From the NCBI RefSeq assembly GCF_900109175.1, contig NZ_FNZE01000018.1:1-64000 (forward strand): a stretch of DNA of 64,000 bases. The letters run 5' to 3'. Both the position numbers and the translations under genes were made by a program. This document shows, piece after piece, positions 37,658-46,867 of this stretch (position 1 is its first letter; each line of letters opens with the position of its first letter). The DNA is from Pseudomonas linyingensis. GTDB lineage: Bacteria > Pseudomonadota > Gammaproteobacteria > Pseudomonadales > Pseudomonadaceae. Under the pieces are notes generated by a model. It was not told where the DNA came from and did no database searches. It saw only the letters and a list, made by a program, of their open reading frames with translations.

Positions 37658-38554
37658 GTGAACAGCAGCCAGATAAAGGAGATCCTTGCCCAGCTCGGCA
37701 GCGGCGACATCGTTCCCTACCTGGGCCCCGGCGTCCTCGACGGCGTGGTCGACCGCCTGAGCGGCCAGCCGATCCCCGCCGACAGCGACAGCCTGATCCT
37801 CGCCATGACCGGCGGCCAGCCGATGTCGCCGCGGCTGATGTACGAGTTCCCGCGCGCGGCCATGCATCTGGAGAACAAGAAGGGCCGCAGCTTCATCGAG
37901 CGCTTCCTGACCCAGACCTACGGCGGCGACAACTGGACGCCCTCGCCCGTGCACCAGTGGCTGGCCGATCTGCAGCTGCCCTACATCATCGACTGCAACC
38001 GCGACACCCAGCTGCAGCGCTGCTATGCCGACCGCGCCCACACCCTGGTGGTCGGCGCCGCGCGCCTGGCCGGCACGCCCTACCGCTTCGACCTCTACCA
38101 GGGCGAGGCCGGCCAGTACCGGCCGATCAGCCTGGCCGAGGTGGATACGGCGCTGCCGGTGCTGTTCAAGCCGCTGGGCACGCCGCTGCCCAAGCCCGGC
38201 TACGTCGCCTCGGATGCCGACTTCGTCGACTACATCACCGAGCTGATGGGCGGCTTCGCAGTGCCGGCCTGGGTCAAGCTCAAGCGCCGCAACAAGCGCT
38301 ACCTGTTCCTCGGCATGCCGTTCAACCGCGACACCGAGCGCATGGTGATGAGCGACCTGATCCACGACGCCGCCGAGCCTGCCGGCTGGGCGCTGATCGC
38401 CGAACCGGGCAACAGCGCGCGCAAGCTCTGCGCGCGCAAGCACGTGCAACTGATCGAGGCCGACTGGAGCAGCCTGTTCGCCCTCGGCACCCCCGACACC
38501 GCCGCCCACGTCCCTACCGGCGGCCTGAATCCCTTGACCGACATGAGAACCTGA
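37658..38554 (+). CDS. SIR2-like protein divergent from nifH
   Basis: A 298-residue protein. The N-terminal half resembles the SIR2_2 fold: DIVPYLGPGVLDG near residue 15 for the nucleotide loop, PSPVHQWLADLQLPYIIDCNRD near residue 97 for the NxD segment. The usual GAGxS is GPGV here, so NAD hydrolysis is uncertain. A C-terminal Rossmann-type half follows (RYLFLGMPFNRDTERMVMSDLIHDA). Start at GTG 37658 is set by AGGAG 6 nt upstream. A NifA-type promoter precedes it, so it is probably co-induced with nitrogenase. Similar genes accompany nifH in other Pseudomonadaceae; function unknown. Confidence 0.8.
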   Translation: MNSSQIKEILAQLGSGDIVPYLGPGVLDGVVDRLSGQPIPADSDSLILAMTGGQPMSPRLMYEFPRAAMHLENKKGRSFIERFLTQTYGGDNWTPSPVHQWLADLQLPYIIDCNRDTQLQRCYADRAHTLVVGAARLAGTPYRFDLYQGEAGQYRPISLAEVDTALPVLFKPLGTPLPKPGYVASDADFVDYITELMGGFAVPAWVKLKRRNKRYLFLGMPFNRDTERMVMSDLIHDAAEPAGWALIAEPGNSARKLCARKHVQLIEADWSSLFALGTPDTAAHVPTGGLNPLTDMRT

Positions 38555-38556
38555 CC

Positions 38557-39120
38557 ATGCTGCTGAAAACCTACGAAGCCCAAAACCTGCTGTGCAACCT
38601 GAGCGTCCTCGGCGCCACCAGCCGCACCGACACCTATGCCTTCCGCGGCGACCTGGTCGTGACCGAAGGCGATATCGCCGACGATGCCGGCCGTCGCCTG
38701 CCGCCGACCGCGGTGGTCAAGCAGGCCGTCGTGCTCGCCGTCGGCGACAAGCTGACCATGGTCGCCGGTGGCCTGGTGCACCTGGCCGATCTGCCGCTGT
38801 TCATCGAGCGCTATCGCGGCGATCTGGCCGCCGAGGTCAGCGTGCTGTTCTACGTCGAGGACCTGACCAAGGCGCTCATCACCGAGCTGGACGGCGTGAA
38901 GATGATCCTCCTGCCGCACGAGGAAGGCGCCATCTGGAACACCCTGATGGGCGACCTGCGCCTGGACAAGGAAGACTTCAAGGGCCAGAGCGCCGAAGAC
39001 AAGGTGATCACCCAGTACGAGGCCCTGAAGACCTTCAAGCCGAAGCTGGAAACCATCGCCTTCGAGACCGCCCTGACCTTCGTCAGCAAGATCCAGCGCG
39101 AGCATCGCGGTCCGGTCTGA
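38557..39120 (+). CDS. Conserved protein partner of the SIR2-like gene
   Basis: A 187-residue soluble protein I do not recognise by family. It is rich in short strands (AVVLAVGDKLTMVAGGLVHLADL, VSVLFYVEDLTKALITELDGVKMILL) and ends in helices. It begins 2 bp after the SIR2-like stop and ends in the same operon, closed by a terminator at 39302. No metal or nucleotide motif stands out. The two genes should be made together under nitrogen-fixing conditions. Confidence 0.78.
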   Translation: MLLKTYEAQNLLCNLSVLGATSRTDTYAFRGDLVVTEGDIADDAGRRLPPTAVVKQAVVLAVGDKLTMVAGGLVHLADLPLFIERYRGDLAAEVSVLFYVEDLTKALITELDGVKMILLPHEEGAIWNTLMGDLRLDKEDFKGQSAEDKVITQYEALKTFKPKLETIAFETALTFVSKIQREHRGPV

Positions 39121-39134
39121 TTCATCTGCTCTAC

Positions 39135-39276
39135 AGAGCCTGTTCAGGATCTCGCGAGCTAGAGCCAGGCAAGGCGAAATCGGTTGAGGAAGCGGAGTTT
39201 ACAAGTGGTAAATGAGCATTCCGAAACCGATGTCAACGCAGCCAGGCCGACGCGCAGCAGATCCTGAATAGGCTCT
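39135..39276. mobile_element. 142-bp MITE-like element
   Basis: AGAGCCTGTTCAGGATCT at the left end and its complement with one mismatch at the right end (AGATCCTGAATAGGCTCT) are 18-bp terminal inverted repeats around 106 bp of non-coding DNA. It has no open reading frame. The internal blocks recur, eroded, at 30609-30714. No clear target duplication is visible. Confidence 0.78.
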
Positions 39277-39301
39277 CAGTGTCCCGCTAGGCCGATAAGC
39301 C

Positions 39302-39327
39302 ACTCCCCCGCTCCAGGGGGAGTTTTT
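39302..39327 (+). terminator. Intrinsic terminator between the SIR2-like operon and the XRE gene
   Basis: ACTCCCCC-N6-GGGGGAGT followed by TTTTTC is a compact 8-bp stem terminator on the plus strand. Its complement faces the end of the minus-strand regulator gene. Confidence 0.88.
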
Positions 39328-39338
39328 CTTTGCGCCAA

Positions 39339-40076
39339 TCAACGCGGACGGCGCAACGCGGTAAACGCCCCCAGTTCCCACTCACGCAGCGCCAGCAGCA
39401 GCCCGCAGCCGTGGCGCTTGCCCAGCGGGGCGGCGAGACTCTCCTCGTGCAGTTCGGCGAACTTCTGCCGCAGCTTGCGGATCTCCGCCTGCAGGCGCGC
39501 CTGTGCCGACTCGGTGAGCATGCCGTGGGAGAACGCCAGCACCTCGTCGCTGCCGGCAAAGTCGCTGGCGAGGAAGTCGCCCAGGCCGCGACGGCGGAAG
39601 AACGCGCGGATCGGTCCAGCGGGCAGCCAGTCGAAGTCGCGCGCCACGTTGAGCCGTACGCGGTTGCCCGGCAGCAGCTGGATCAGGCGCAGGCGGTCGA
39701 GGCGCGCCAGGCGCTGGATGCACTCGGCCTCGCTGAGTCGGTATACGCTGAGCATGTCCGCCAAGGTCCACTGGTTGAGCACGCACACCGCCACCAGCAG
39801 CAGCTTCTCGTCGCCGATCAGCTCCTGCTCCTGGTCTTCACTGAGGGTGTGCAGGCGGCTTTCGCCGAGCGCCGCCTCCTGGGTCAGTTCGGCGAGGGTG
39901 AAGCCGAGCAGGTGGCTGATCTCCACCAGCCGTTCCAGACTGAAGCTGCCGCTGGCGAACAGGCGCTTGATGCTCGGCTCGGAAACGCCGAGGGCGCCGG
40001 CCAGGTCGCGGTAGGTCATGCCGTGGATCTTCAGGCGGCGCTTGAGGGTGGCCACCAGCTGGTCGAGTTCGCCCAT
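39339..40076 (-). CDS. XRE-type transcriptional regulator
   Basis: A 245-residue regulator. Residues 8-68 form the helix-turn-helix (LKRRLKIHGMTYRDLAGALGVSEPSIKRLF). The rest looks like a second winged-helix and a coiled-coil (ARLQAEIRKLRQKFAELHEES). It is divergent from the ceramidase-like gene with a 117-bp gap, so it may control that gene or the acyltransferase operon behind it. No ligand can be inferred. Confidence 0.85.
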   Translation of the reverse strand: MGELDQLVATLKRRLKIHGMTYRDLAGALGVSEPSIKRLFASGSFSLERLVEISHLLGFTLAELTQEAALGESRLHTLSEDQEQELIGDEKLLLVAVCVLNQWTLADMLSVYRLSEAECIQRLARLDRLRLIQLLPGNRVRLNVARDFDWLPAGPIRAFFRRRGLGDFLASDFAGSDEVLAFSHGMLTESAQARLQAEIRKLRQKFAELHEESLAAPLGKRHGCGLLLALREWELGAFTALRRPR

Positions 40077-40193
40077 GGAAAAAGTCGCATATTCCGATAC
40101 TTTGCCGGTCAGTCTACGCGCCTTTTTCCGAAAAAGTTCAACCCTGCTTTGCCGGCAGGCATCCTGAGACCGTCCATTTCAGGGAGAAATGCC

Positions 40194-41024
40194 ATGAACC
40201 GCCTGTGCCATCACCTGCCCCTCGTGCTCACCGCGCTGCTGACCGGCGCCGCCCTGCTCTACGGCCCCGTCGCCCAGCTGGCCAACTACCACGCCTTCGC
40301 CGACCAGAGCGAAGTCCTCGGCATCGCGCATTTCACCGACGTGCTGTCCAACCTCGGCTTCGCCCTGGTGGCGCTGTGGGGTCTGTGGCGCCTGGTGCCG
40401 GCGCGCCGCTCGGCCGCCCTCGTCCACGGCTGGCCCGGCTACTACCTGTTTCTCGTCGGCCTGCTGCTGACCGCCTTCGGCTCCAGCTGGTATCACCTCG
40501 ATCCCGACAATGCGCGGCTGATCTGGGACCGCGTGCCCATCGCCCTGGCCAGCGGCGGTCTGCTCGCCGGGGTATGGGGCGACTGCCGGCAGCGCAGCAG
40601 CGCCCTGCTCGCCGGCGCGCTGGCGCTGGCAGCGCCGCTGAGCGTCGCCTGGTGGTACTGGACCGAGCTGGCCGGCGCCGACGACCTGCGCCCCTACCTG
40701 CTGCTGCAGGTGCTGCCGATCGTGCTGATCCCGCTGTGGCAGTGGCTGCACGGCCGCCCGCGTGGCGAGCGCCTGGCCTTCGCCGTCGCTCTGGCGCTGT
40801 ACATCGTCGGCAAGTTTGCCGAACTGCTCGACCACCAGATCGCCGCGCTGCTCGGCCCGCTCAGCGGCCACACCCTCAAGCATCTGCTGTCCAGCGTCGC
40901 CACCGCCGTGGTGGTCGCCCAGCTAGTACGGCGCAGTAGCACTACGCTGCAGAAACCGCGCGCCCCGCTGGCCGCCGACACCGCCGCGGTGGCACCATCC
41001 CGGCACAGCACCCACCATCACTGA
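40194..41024 (+). CDS. Ceramidase-like seven-span membrane protein
   Basis: A 276-residue integral membrane protein with about seven hydrophobic spans. The conserved HFTDVLSNLGF (residue ~43), SSWYHLDPDNARLIWDRVPI (residue ~97) and GHTLKHLL (residue ~230) histidine/aspartate motifs resemble alkaline ceramidase/adiponectin-receptor-like hydrolases that bind zinc. The C-terminus is His-rich (HSTHHH). Substrate unknown; it lies directly before the phospholipid acyltransferase genes, so a lipid substrate is likely. Confidence 0.78.
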   Translation: MNRLCHHLPLVLTALLTGAALLYGPVAQLANYHAFADQSEVLGIAHFTDVLSNLGFALVALWGLWRLVPARRSAALVHGWPGYYLFLVGLLLTAFGSSWYHLDPDNARLIWDRVPIALASGGLLAGVWGDCRQRSSALLAGALALAAPLSVAWWYWTELAGADDLRPYLLLQVLPIVLIPLWQWLHGRPRGERLAFAVALALYIVGKFAELLDHQIAALLGPLSGHTLKHLLSSVATAVVVAQLVRRSSTTLQKPRAPLAADTAAVAPSRHSTHHH

Positions 41025-41039
41025 GGTCAGGGAACGATC

Positions 41040-43214
41040 ATGCTCAAGAACCTCCTGCGCCGCCTGTTCCAGGCCCTGTTGCGCGTCCGCGTCACCGGCG
41101 ATCCCGAGGTGCTGCGCAACCCGCGCACGCTGATCGTCGCCAACCACGAGTCGTTCCTCGACGGCCTGCTGCTCGGCCTGTTCCTGCCGGTCGACGCGGT
41201 GTTCGTGGTGCACACGCAGATCGCCAACCGTCCGCTGTTCCGCTGCCTGCTGTATTTCGTGCCGCACCTGGCGGTCGACTCGACCAGCCCGCTGGCGATC
41301 AAACAGATCGTCAAGCTGGTGGAGAGTGGCCGGCCGGTGATGATCTTCCCCGAGGGCCGCATCACCCGCACCGGCTCGCTGATGAAGGTCTACGACGGCG
41401 CTGCCTTCGTCGCCGCCAAGACCGGCGCGACCATCGTGCCGGTGCGCATCGACGGCGCCGCGCGCAGCTACTTCGGCCGACTGGCCGGGATCTATCCGCG
41501 TCGCGCGCTGCCGCAGGTGAGCATCGCCATCCAGCCGCGCCGCTACATCCCGATGCCCGAGCTGCCGTCGGCCAAACTGCGCCGCCGGCGTGCCGGCGAG
41601 CTGCTGCGCCACATCCTCCTCGACATGCTGGTCGCCACCCGCCCGCAGCGCACCCTGTTCGAGGCCTTCCTCGAGGCCAAAGCCACCTTCTGCGCCAACT
41701 ACAAGCTGGTCGAGGACATCCGCCTGCAGGAGGAGTCCTACGGCTCGCTGCTGAAGATGGCTCTGGGCCTGGCCCGCCTGATGGCGCGCCACAGCGCACC
41801 GGGCGAAGTGGTCGGCGTGCTCACCCCCAACGCCGTGCCGACCCTCGGCCTGGTGCTCGGCCTGTCGTTGTCCGGGCGCATCCCCGCCATGCTCAACTAC
41901 ACCGCCGGCAGCGAGGGCCTGCGCGCCGCCTGCACCGCCGCCAACATCCACACCCTGGTCGCCTCGCGCACCTTCATCGACAAGGCGCGCCTCGGCCCTC
42001 TGCTCGAATGGCTCGACGGCGTCCGCGTGCTGTATCTGGAGGACCTCAAGAGCGAGCTGACTATCGCCGACCGCCTTTGGCTGCTCGCCCACCTGATCGT
42101 CCCGCGCCGCGCCGCGATGCCCCAGCAGCCCGACGATGCCGCGTTGGTGCTGTTCACCTCCGGCTCGGAAGGCAAGCCCAAGGGCGTGGTGCATTCGCAC
42201 AATTCGCTGCTCTCCAACGTCGCCCAGGTGCGCGCGGTGGCCGACTTCACTCCGCTCGACAAGTTCATGATGGCGCTGCCGCTATTCCACTCCTTCGGCC
42301 TGACCTGCGGCGTGCTGCTGCCGCTGGTGTCCGGCTGCAAGGTGTTCCTCTACCCCAGTCCGCTGCACTACCGGATCATTCCGGAGATCGTCTACGACCG
42401 TGACTGCACCGTGCTGTTCGGCACCTCGACCTTCCTCGCCCACTACGGCAAGTTCGCCCACCCCTACGACTTCGGCCGCCTGCGCTACGTGGTCGCCGGC
42501 GCCGAGCGCCTCAACGACGAGGTACGCCAGCTGTGGATCGACAAGTTCGGCATCCGCATCCTCGAGGGCTACGGCGTCACCGAGTGCGCGCCGGTGGTGG
42601 CGGTCAACGTGCCGATGGCCTGCCGGCGCGGCAGCGTCGGCCAGCTGCTGCCCGGCATGCGCTACCAGCTCGAAGCGGTGCCCGGCATCGACCACGGCGG
42701 CGCGCTGCACGTGCAGGGACCGAACCTGATGAAGGGCTACCTGTTGTTCGACCAGCCCGGCATCATCCAGCCGCCGCCGGCCAGCAGCCCCGGCTGGTAC
42801 GCCACCGGCGACATCGTCGAGTTCGACGCCGACGGCTTCCTGCACATCCGCGGCCGCCTCAAGCGCTTCGCCAAGCTGGCCGGCGAGATGATCTCGCTGG
42901 AAGTGGTCGAGCAGATCGCCGCCAGCGCCGCGCCGGGCAGCCTGCATGCCGCCTCGACACGCAGCGATGCCGCCAAGGGCGAGGCGCTGGTGCTGTTCAC
43001 CAGCGCACCGGCGCTGAGTCGCGAGCAGCTGCTCGCCGCGGCGCGCAGCCTCGGCGCCCCGGAACTGGCGGTGCCGCGCGACATCCGCCACATCGCCGAG
43101 ATACCCCTGCTCGGCTCCGGCAAGACCGACTACGTCGCCCTCAAGCGCCTGGCCGAGGCCGGCGCCGAGCGCCCCGCCCTCGCCGCGGACGCCAGCCAGG
43201 ACAGCCCGACATGA
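41040..43214 (+). CDS. aas: Aas-like bifunctional acyltransferase/acyl-ACP synthetase
   Basis: A 724-residue fusion. The N-terminal ~190 residues are a PlsC-type acyltransferase (NHESFLD for the HX4D motif near residue 34, FPEGRIT near residue 104). From about residue 225 it is an AMP-forming ligase (LFTSGSEGKPKGVVHSHNS near residue 372, GYGVTEC near residue 511, TGDIVEFDADGFLHIRGR near residue 590). The E. coli Aas protein, which re-acylates lysophospholipid with ACP-bound acid, has the same order. It is joined by ATGA to the LplT-like gene. Confidence 0.9.
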   Translation: MLKNLLRRLFQALLRVRVTGDPEVLRNPRTLIVANHESFLDGLLLGLFLPVDAVFVVHTQIANRPLFRCLLYFVPHLAVDSTSPLAIKQIVKLVESGRPVMIFPEGRITRTGSLMKVYDGAAFVAAKTGATIVPVRIDGAARSYFGRLAGIYPRRALPQVSIAIQPRRYIPMPELPSAKLRRRRAGELLRHILLDMLVATRPQRTLFEAFLEAKATFCANYKLVEDIRLQEESYGSLLKMALGLARLMARHSAPGEVVGVLTPNAVPTLGLVLGLSLSGRIPAMLNYTAGSEGLRAACTAANIHTLVASRTFIDKARLGPLLEWLDGVRVLYLEDLKSELTIADRLWLLAHLIVPRRAAMPQQPDDAALVLFTSGSEGKPKGVVHSHNSLLSNVAQVRAVADFTPLDKFMMALPLFHSFGLTCGVLLPLVSGCKVFLYPSPLHYRIIPEIVYDRDCTVLFGTSTFLAHYGKFAHPYDFGRLRYVVAGAERLNDEVRQLWIDKFGIRILEGYGVTECAPVVAVNVPMACRRGSVGQLLPGMRYQLEAVPGIDHGGALHVQGPNLMKGYLLFDQPGIIQPPPASSPGWYATGDIVEFDADGFLHIRGRLKRFAKLAGEMISLEVVEQIAASAAPGSLHAASTRSDAAKGEALVLFTSAPALSREQLLAAARSLGAPELAVPRDIRHIAEIPLLGSGKTDYVALKRLAEAGAERPALAADASQDSPT

Positions 43215-45088
43215 GTTCGCCCCTCGACCTGCTCAAGGCGCGCCGCTTCGGCCCGCTGTTCGCCACCCAGTTCCTCGGCGCGTTCAACGACAACCTGTTC
43301 AAGAACGCGCTGGTGGTGCTGCTGACCTTCCAGGCCACGCAGTGGACTACGCTCGGCGTCGGCATGCTGGCCAACCTGGCGGCGGGCCTGTTCATCCTGC
43401 CGTTCTTTCTGTTCTCGGCCACCGCCGGCCAACTCGCCGACAAGTACGACAAGGCCGTGCTGGCGCGCTGGACCAAGCTGCTGGAGATTGTCATCGTGCT
43501 GGTCGCCGGTGCCGGCTTCTGGGCACACAGCCTCGAACTGCTGCTCGCCGCGCTTTTCCTGCTCGGCCTGCAGTCGACCCTGTTCGGCCCGGTGAAGTAC
43601 GCCATCCTGCCGCAGCACCTCCACGAGGACGAGCTGGTCGGCGGCAACGCGCTGATCGAGGCCGGCACCTTCGTCGCCATCCTGGTCGGCACCCTGGCCG
43701 GTGGCCTGCTCGCCGGCGCCGCGGACAGCATGCTGTGGATCACCGCCGGCTGCCTGCTGGTCGCCGTGCTCGGTTACTGGAGCAGCCTGGGCATTCCCCC
43801 CGCCCCGGCGCCTGAACCGCAGCTCAAGATCAACCCCAACCCGCTGAGCGAGACCTGGCGCAACATCGGCTTCGCCCGCGAGAGCCATACGGTGTTCCTG
43901 GCGATCCTCGGCATCTCCTGGTTCTGGCTGTACGGCGCGCTGCTGCTCGCCCAGTTCCCCGCCTACGCCAAGGACGTGCTGGGCGGCACCGAGAGCGGGG
44001 TGACCCTGTTGCTCGGCATCTTCACCCTCGGCATCGGCGCCGGCTCGATGCTCTGCGAGCGGCTGTCCGGCAGGCTGGTGGAGATCGGCCTGGTGCCGCT
44101 CGGCTCCATCGGCCTGACCGTGTTCGGCCTCGACCTGGCCTTCGCCTCGCCGGACATGCCGCCGCCGGCGCCGCTGGCTTTCGCCGAACTGCTGCAGGCG
44201 CCGGGTACCCTGCGCGTGCTGTTCGACCTGTTCGGGCTGGGTCTCTTTGGCGGCTTCTTCATCGTGCCGCTGTACGCGCTGATGCAGTTGCGCTCGGCCG
44301 CCGAGCACCGCGCACGGATCGTCGCCGCCAACAACATCCTCAACGCGCTGTTCATGGTGGTCGGCGCCGGCGCCGCGGCCGGGCTGCTCGCCGCCGGCCT
44401 GTCGATCCCCGAACTGTTCGCCTGCGCGGCGCTGGCCAACGCGCTGGTCGCCGTGTACATCTACCGGCTGGTGCCGGAGTTCCTGCTGCGCTTCCTCGAC
44501 TGGCTGCTGATCCACTCGGTCTACCGGCTGGACAAGCAGGGCGTCGAACGCATCCCCTTCAGCGGCCCGGCCCTGCTGGTGTGCAACCACGTCAGCTATG
44601 TCGACGCCCTGGTGATCGCCGCCGCCTGCCGGCGGCCGATCCGCTTCGTGATGGACCACCGCATCTTCCACTGGCCGCTGCTGTCCTTCGTGTTCCGCCA
44701 CGCCCGCGCCATCCCCATCGCCCCGGCGAAGGAGGACGCCGCGCTGCTGGACAGGGCCTATGCCGACGTGGCGAGTGCGCTGGAGGCCGGCGAGCTGGTG
44801 GCGATCTTCCCCGAGGGGCACCTGACCGACGACGGCGAGATCGGTCCGTTCCGCCCCGGCACCCAGCGCATCCTCGAGTGCAACCCGGTCGAGGTGCTGC
44901 CCATGGCGCTGTCCGGGCTGTGGGACAGCCCGTTCTCGCGCCAGGCCACCACGCTGCTGCAGCGCCTGCGCCAGCTGCACCCGCTGCGGCGCGTCACGCT
45001 GAATGTCGGCGAGCCGCTGGCGGCGGAACAGGCCGAGCCGCAGGCGTTGCGCCAGCGGGTTGTGGAGTTGCGTGGCAGCGAGAAATAA
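43211..45088 (+). CDS. LplT-like lysophospholipid transporter fused to a PlsC acyltransferase
   Basis: A 625-residue fusion. Residues 1-420 are an MFS-type transporter with about twelve spans (FGPLFATQFLGAFNDNLFKNA near residue 12), similar to LplT, which flips lysophospholipids. Residues 430-625 are a second PlsC acyltransferase (NHVSYVD near residue 458, FPEGHLTDDG near residue 535). Together with Aas this gives uptake, flipping and re-acylation of lysophospholipids in two polypeptides. The pair resembles the aas-lplT system but carries an extra acyltransferase. Confidence 0.88.
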   Translation: MSSPLDLLKARRFGPLFATQFLGAFNDNLFKNALVVLLTFQATQWTTLGVGMLANLAAGLFILPFFLFSATAGQLADKYDKAVLARWTKLLEIVIVLVAGAGFWAHSLELLLAALFLLGLQSTLFGPVKYAILPQHLHEDELVGGNALIEAGTFVAILVGTLAGGLLAGAADSMLWITAGCLLVAVLGYWSSLGIPPAPAPEPQLKINPNPLSETWRNIGFARESHTVFLAILGISWFWLYGALLLAQFPAYAKDVLGGTESGVTLLLGIFTLGIGAGSMLCERLSGRLVEIGLVPLGSIGLTVFGLDLAFASPDMPPPAPLAFAELLQAPGTLRVLFDLFGLGLFGGFFIVPLYALMQLRSAAEHRARIVAANNILNALFMVVGAGAAAGLLAAGLSIPELFACAALANALVAVYIYRLVPEFLLRFLDWLLIHSVYRLDKQGVERIPFSGPALLVCNHVSYVDALVIAAACRRPIRFVMDHRIFHWPLLSFVFRHARAIPIAPAKEDAALLDRAYADVASALEAGELVAIFPEGHLTDDGEIGPFRPGTQRILECNPVEVLPMALSGLWDSPFSRQATTLLQRLRQLHPLRRVTLNVGEPLAAEQAEPQALRQRVVELRGSEK

Positions 45089-45186
45089 GGTTCTTCGCGG
45101 GCCGCTCGGCCGGCAGCGGCTCCCCGGCTCCGCAGCCGGAGGTATGCTGACTGCACGGCAACTTCAAACTGGGCGAGGGACTGGAT

Positions 45187-46110
45187 ATGGGACCTCCTCT
45201 GCAGATCACCCGCCGCCGGCTGCTCGGCGCGCTCGCCGCTCTGGCCCTGCTGGGCCCGCGCCTGGCGCCGGCACGGGAGGACGGACCGGCCACCCGGCCC
45301 ATCCCCTCCAGCGGTGAGCGCCTGCCGCTGGTCGGCCTGGGCAGCTGGATCACCTTCAACGTCGGCGACGACCGCGCTGCCCGCGACGCCTGTGCCGAGG
45401 TGATGGCCAACTTCTTCCGCGCCGGCGGACAGCTGATCGACAGCTCGCCCATGTACGGCTCGGCGCAGGAAGTGATCGGCTATGGCCTCGCCAAGCTGGG
45501 ACATCCCGCGCGGCTGTTCTCTGCCGACAAGGTGTGGATTGCCGACGGCGCGGCCGGCCGTAGGCAGATGGAAACCTCGCGCCAACGCTGGGGCATCCCG
45601 CGCTTCGACCTGTTGCAGGTGCACAACCTGCTTGCCTGGCCGGCGCACCTGCCGACGCTGTTCGCGATGAAGGCGGCCGGTCAGCTGCGCTACGTGGGCA
45701 TCACCACCTCGCACGGTCATCGCCATGACGAGATGGCGCGGATCATGGCCAGCCAGCCGCTGGATTTCGTCCAGCTGACCTACAACCTCGTCGACCGTGA
45801 AGTGGAACAGCGCCTGCTGCCGCTCGCCCGCGAACGCGGCATCGCCGTCATCGTCAACCGGCCGTTCCAGCGCGGCGCGCTGCTGAGCAAGCTCGGCCGC
45901 CAGCCGCTGCCAGCATGGGCGGGCGAAATCGACTGCACCAGCTGGGCCCAGTTCGCCCTCAAGTTCGTCATTTCCCATCCGGACGTCACCTGCGCGATTT
46001 CGGCCACCTCCCGCGTCGACCACGTGCTGGAGAATCTGGGCACGGCCACCGGAGCACTGCCGGATCAGGCCATGCGCAGCCGCATGGCCGCATTGGCGGC
46101 CCGACTCTGA
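45187..46110 (+). CDS. Tat-exported aldo/keto reductase
   Basis: A 307-residue enzyme. The N-terminus has a twin-arginine-type signal (TRRRLLGALAALALL). The barrel carries GLGSWITFN, IDSSPMYGSAQEVIGYGLA with the catalytic Asp and Tyr near residues 92-97, and a Lys region (DKVWIADG). The C-terminal AISATSRVDHVLENL is the nucleotide-binding end. Export by Tat would place it in the periplasm with NADPH folded in. Substrate unknown. It is coupled to the next gene by overlap of one base. Confidence 0.82.
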   Translation: MGPPLQITRRRLLGALAALALLGPRLAPAREDGPATRPIPSSGERLPLVGLGSWITFNVGDDRAARDACAEVMANFFRAGGQLIDSSPMYGSAQEVIGYGLAKLGHPARLFSADKVWIADGAAGRRQMETSRQRWGIPRFDLLQVHNLLAWPAHLPTLFAMKAAGQLRYVGITTSHGHRHDEMARIMASQPLDFVQLTYNLVDREVEQRLLPLARERGIAVIVNRPFQRGALLSKLGRQPLPAWAGEIDCTSWAQFALKFVISHPDVTCAISATSRVDHVLENLGTATGALPDQAMRSRMAALAARL

Positions 46111-46784
46111 TGGCGGAGTGGTGGCTCTACGGCCCGCGCGATCTGCTGCTGTTTGCGCCGCGCACCTATTACCGGCTGTTCGAACTCTACAACCTCGAAC
46201 TCTGGCCATTGCAGCTGCTCGCCCTCGCGCTCGGCACGACGGTGCTGGTGTTGTGGCGCCGCGGCGGCGCGCGGGCGGGGCGCGCCATCGCCGCGATCCT
46301 GCTGCTCTGCTGGCTGTGGGTCGCCTGGGGGTTCCACTGGCAGCGCTACGCCAGCATCAACCTGGCCGCCGGCTATTTCGCGCTGGCCTTCGTCGCCCAG
46401 GCGCTGCTGCTGCTCTGGCTGGGCGTGCTGCGCGGCCGGCTCGCCCCGGCACCGGCCACGCGGCTGCAGCAGCGCGCCGGTCTGATCCTGGTGCTGTTTG
46501 CCCTGCTGGGTTTCCCCTTGCTGGGCCCGCTGCTGGGCAGAAGCTGGACGCAGGCCGAGGTGTTCGGCATGGCGCCCGACCCGACCGCGCTGGCGACCCT
46601 CGGCGTCCTGCTGCTGGCCGGCGGGCGGCCGGCGTGGGGTCTGTGGCCGCTTCCCGTGGCCTGGTGCCTGGTCAGCGGCACGACCCTGTGGGCGATGGAG
46701 GCACCCGACTTTGCGCTGGCGCCGCTGGCCGCGTTGCTGGCGGTCGGCCTGGCCGCCGGCGGCGCCGCGAGGCGCTCGAGGTGA
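46110..46784 (+). CDS. DUF6064-like membrane protein
   Basis: A 224-residue protein with about six hydrophobic spans, starting in the stop codon of the reductase gene (TGATG). The N-terminal FAPRTYYRLFELYN and WGFHWQRYASINLAAGYF are conserved-looking in related membrane proteins. No catalytic site is evident. Its tight coupling suggests a membrane partner for the reductase. Confidence 0.72.
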   Translation: MAEWWLYGPRDLLLFAPRTYYRLFELYNLELWPLQLLALALGTTVLVLWRRGGARAGRAIAAILLLCWLWVAWGFHWQRYASINLAAGYFALAFVAQALLLLWLGVLRGRLAPAPATRLQQRAGLILVLFALLGFPLLGPLLGRSWTQAEVFGMAPDPTALATLGVLLLAGGRPAWGLWPLPVAWCLVSGTTLWAMEAPDFALAPLAALLAVGLAAGGAARRSR

Positions 46785-46867
46785 CGCCCCACGCAGTCAG
46801 CTGCCGACGGCCCTATCCGCCGCAGGCATCTTCGCGTTGCGGCTGGCGAGATCACGCGGAGCGACGC

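Noticed and set aside
43130-44980. A 616-codon minus-strand frame over the LplT-PlsC fusion
   Set aside because: Gln/Arg/His-rich translation typical of antisense GC-rich DNA; the plus-strand gene is clear.
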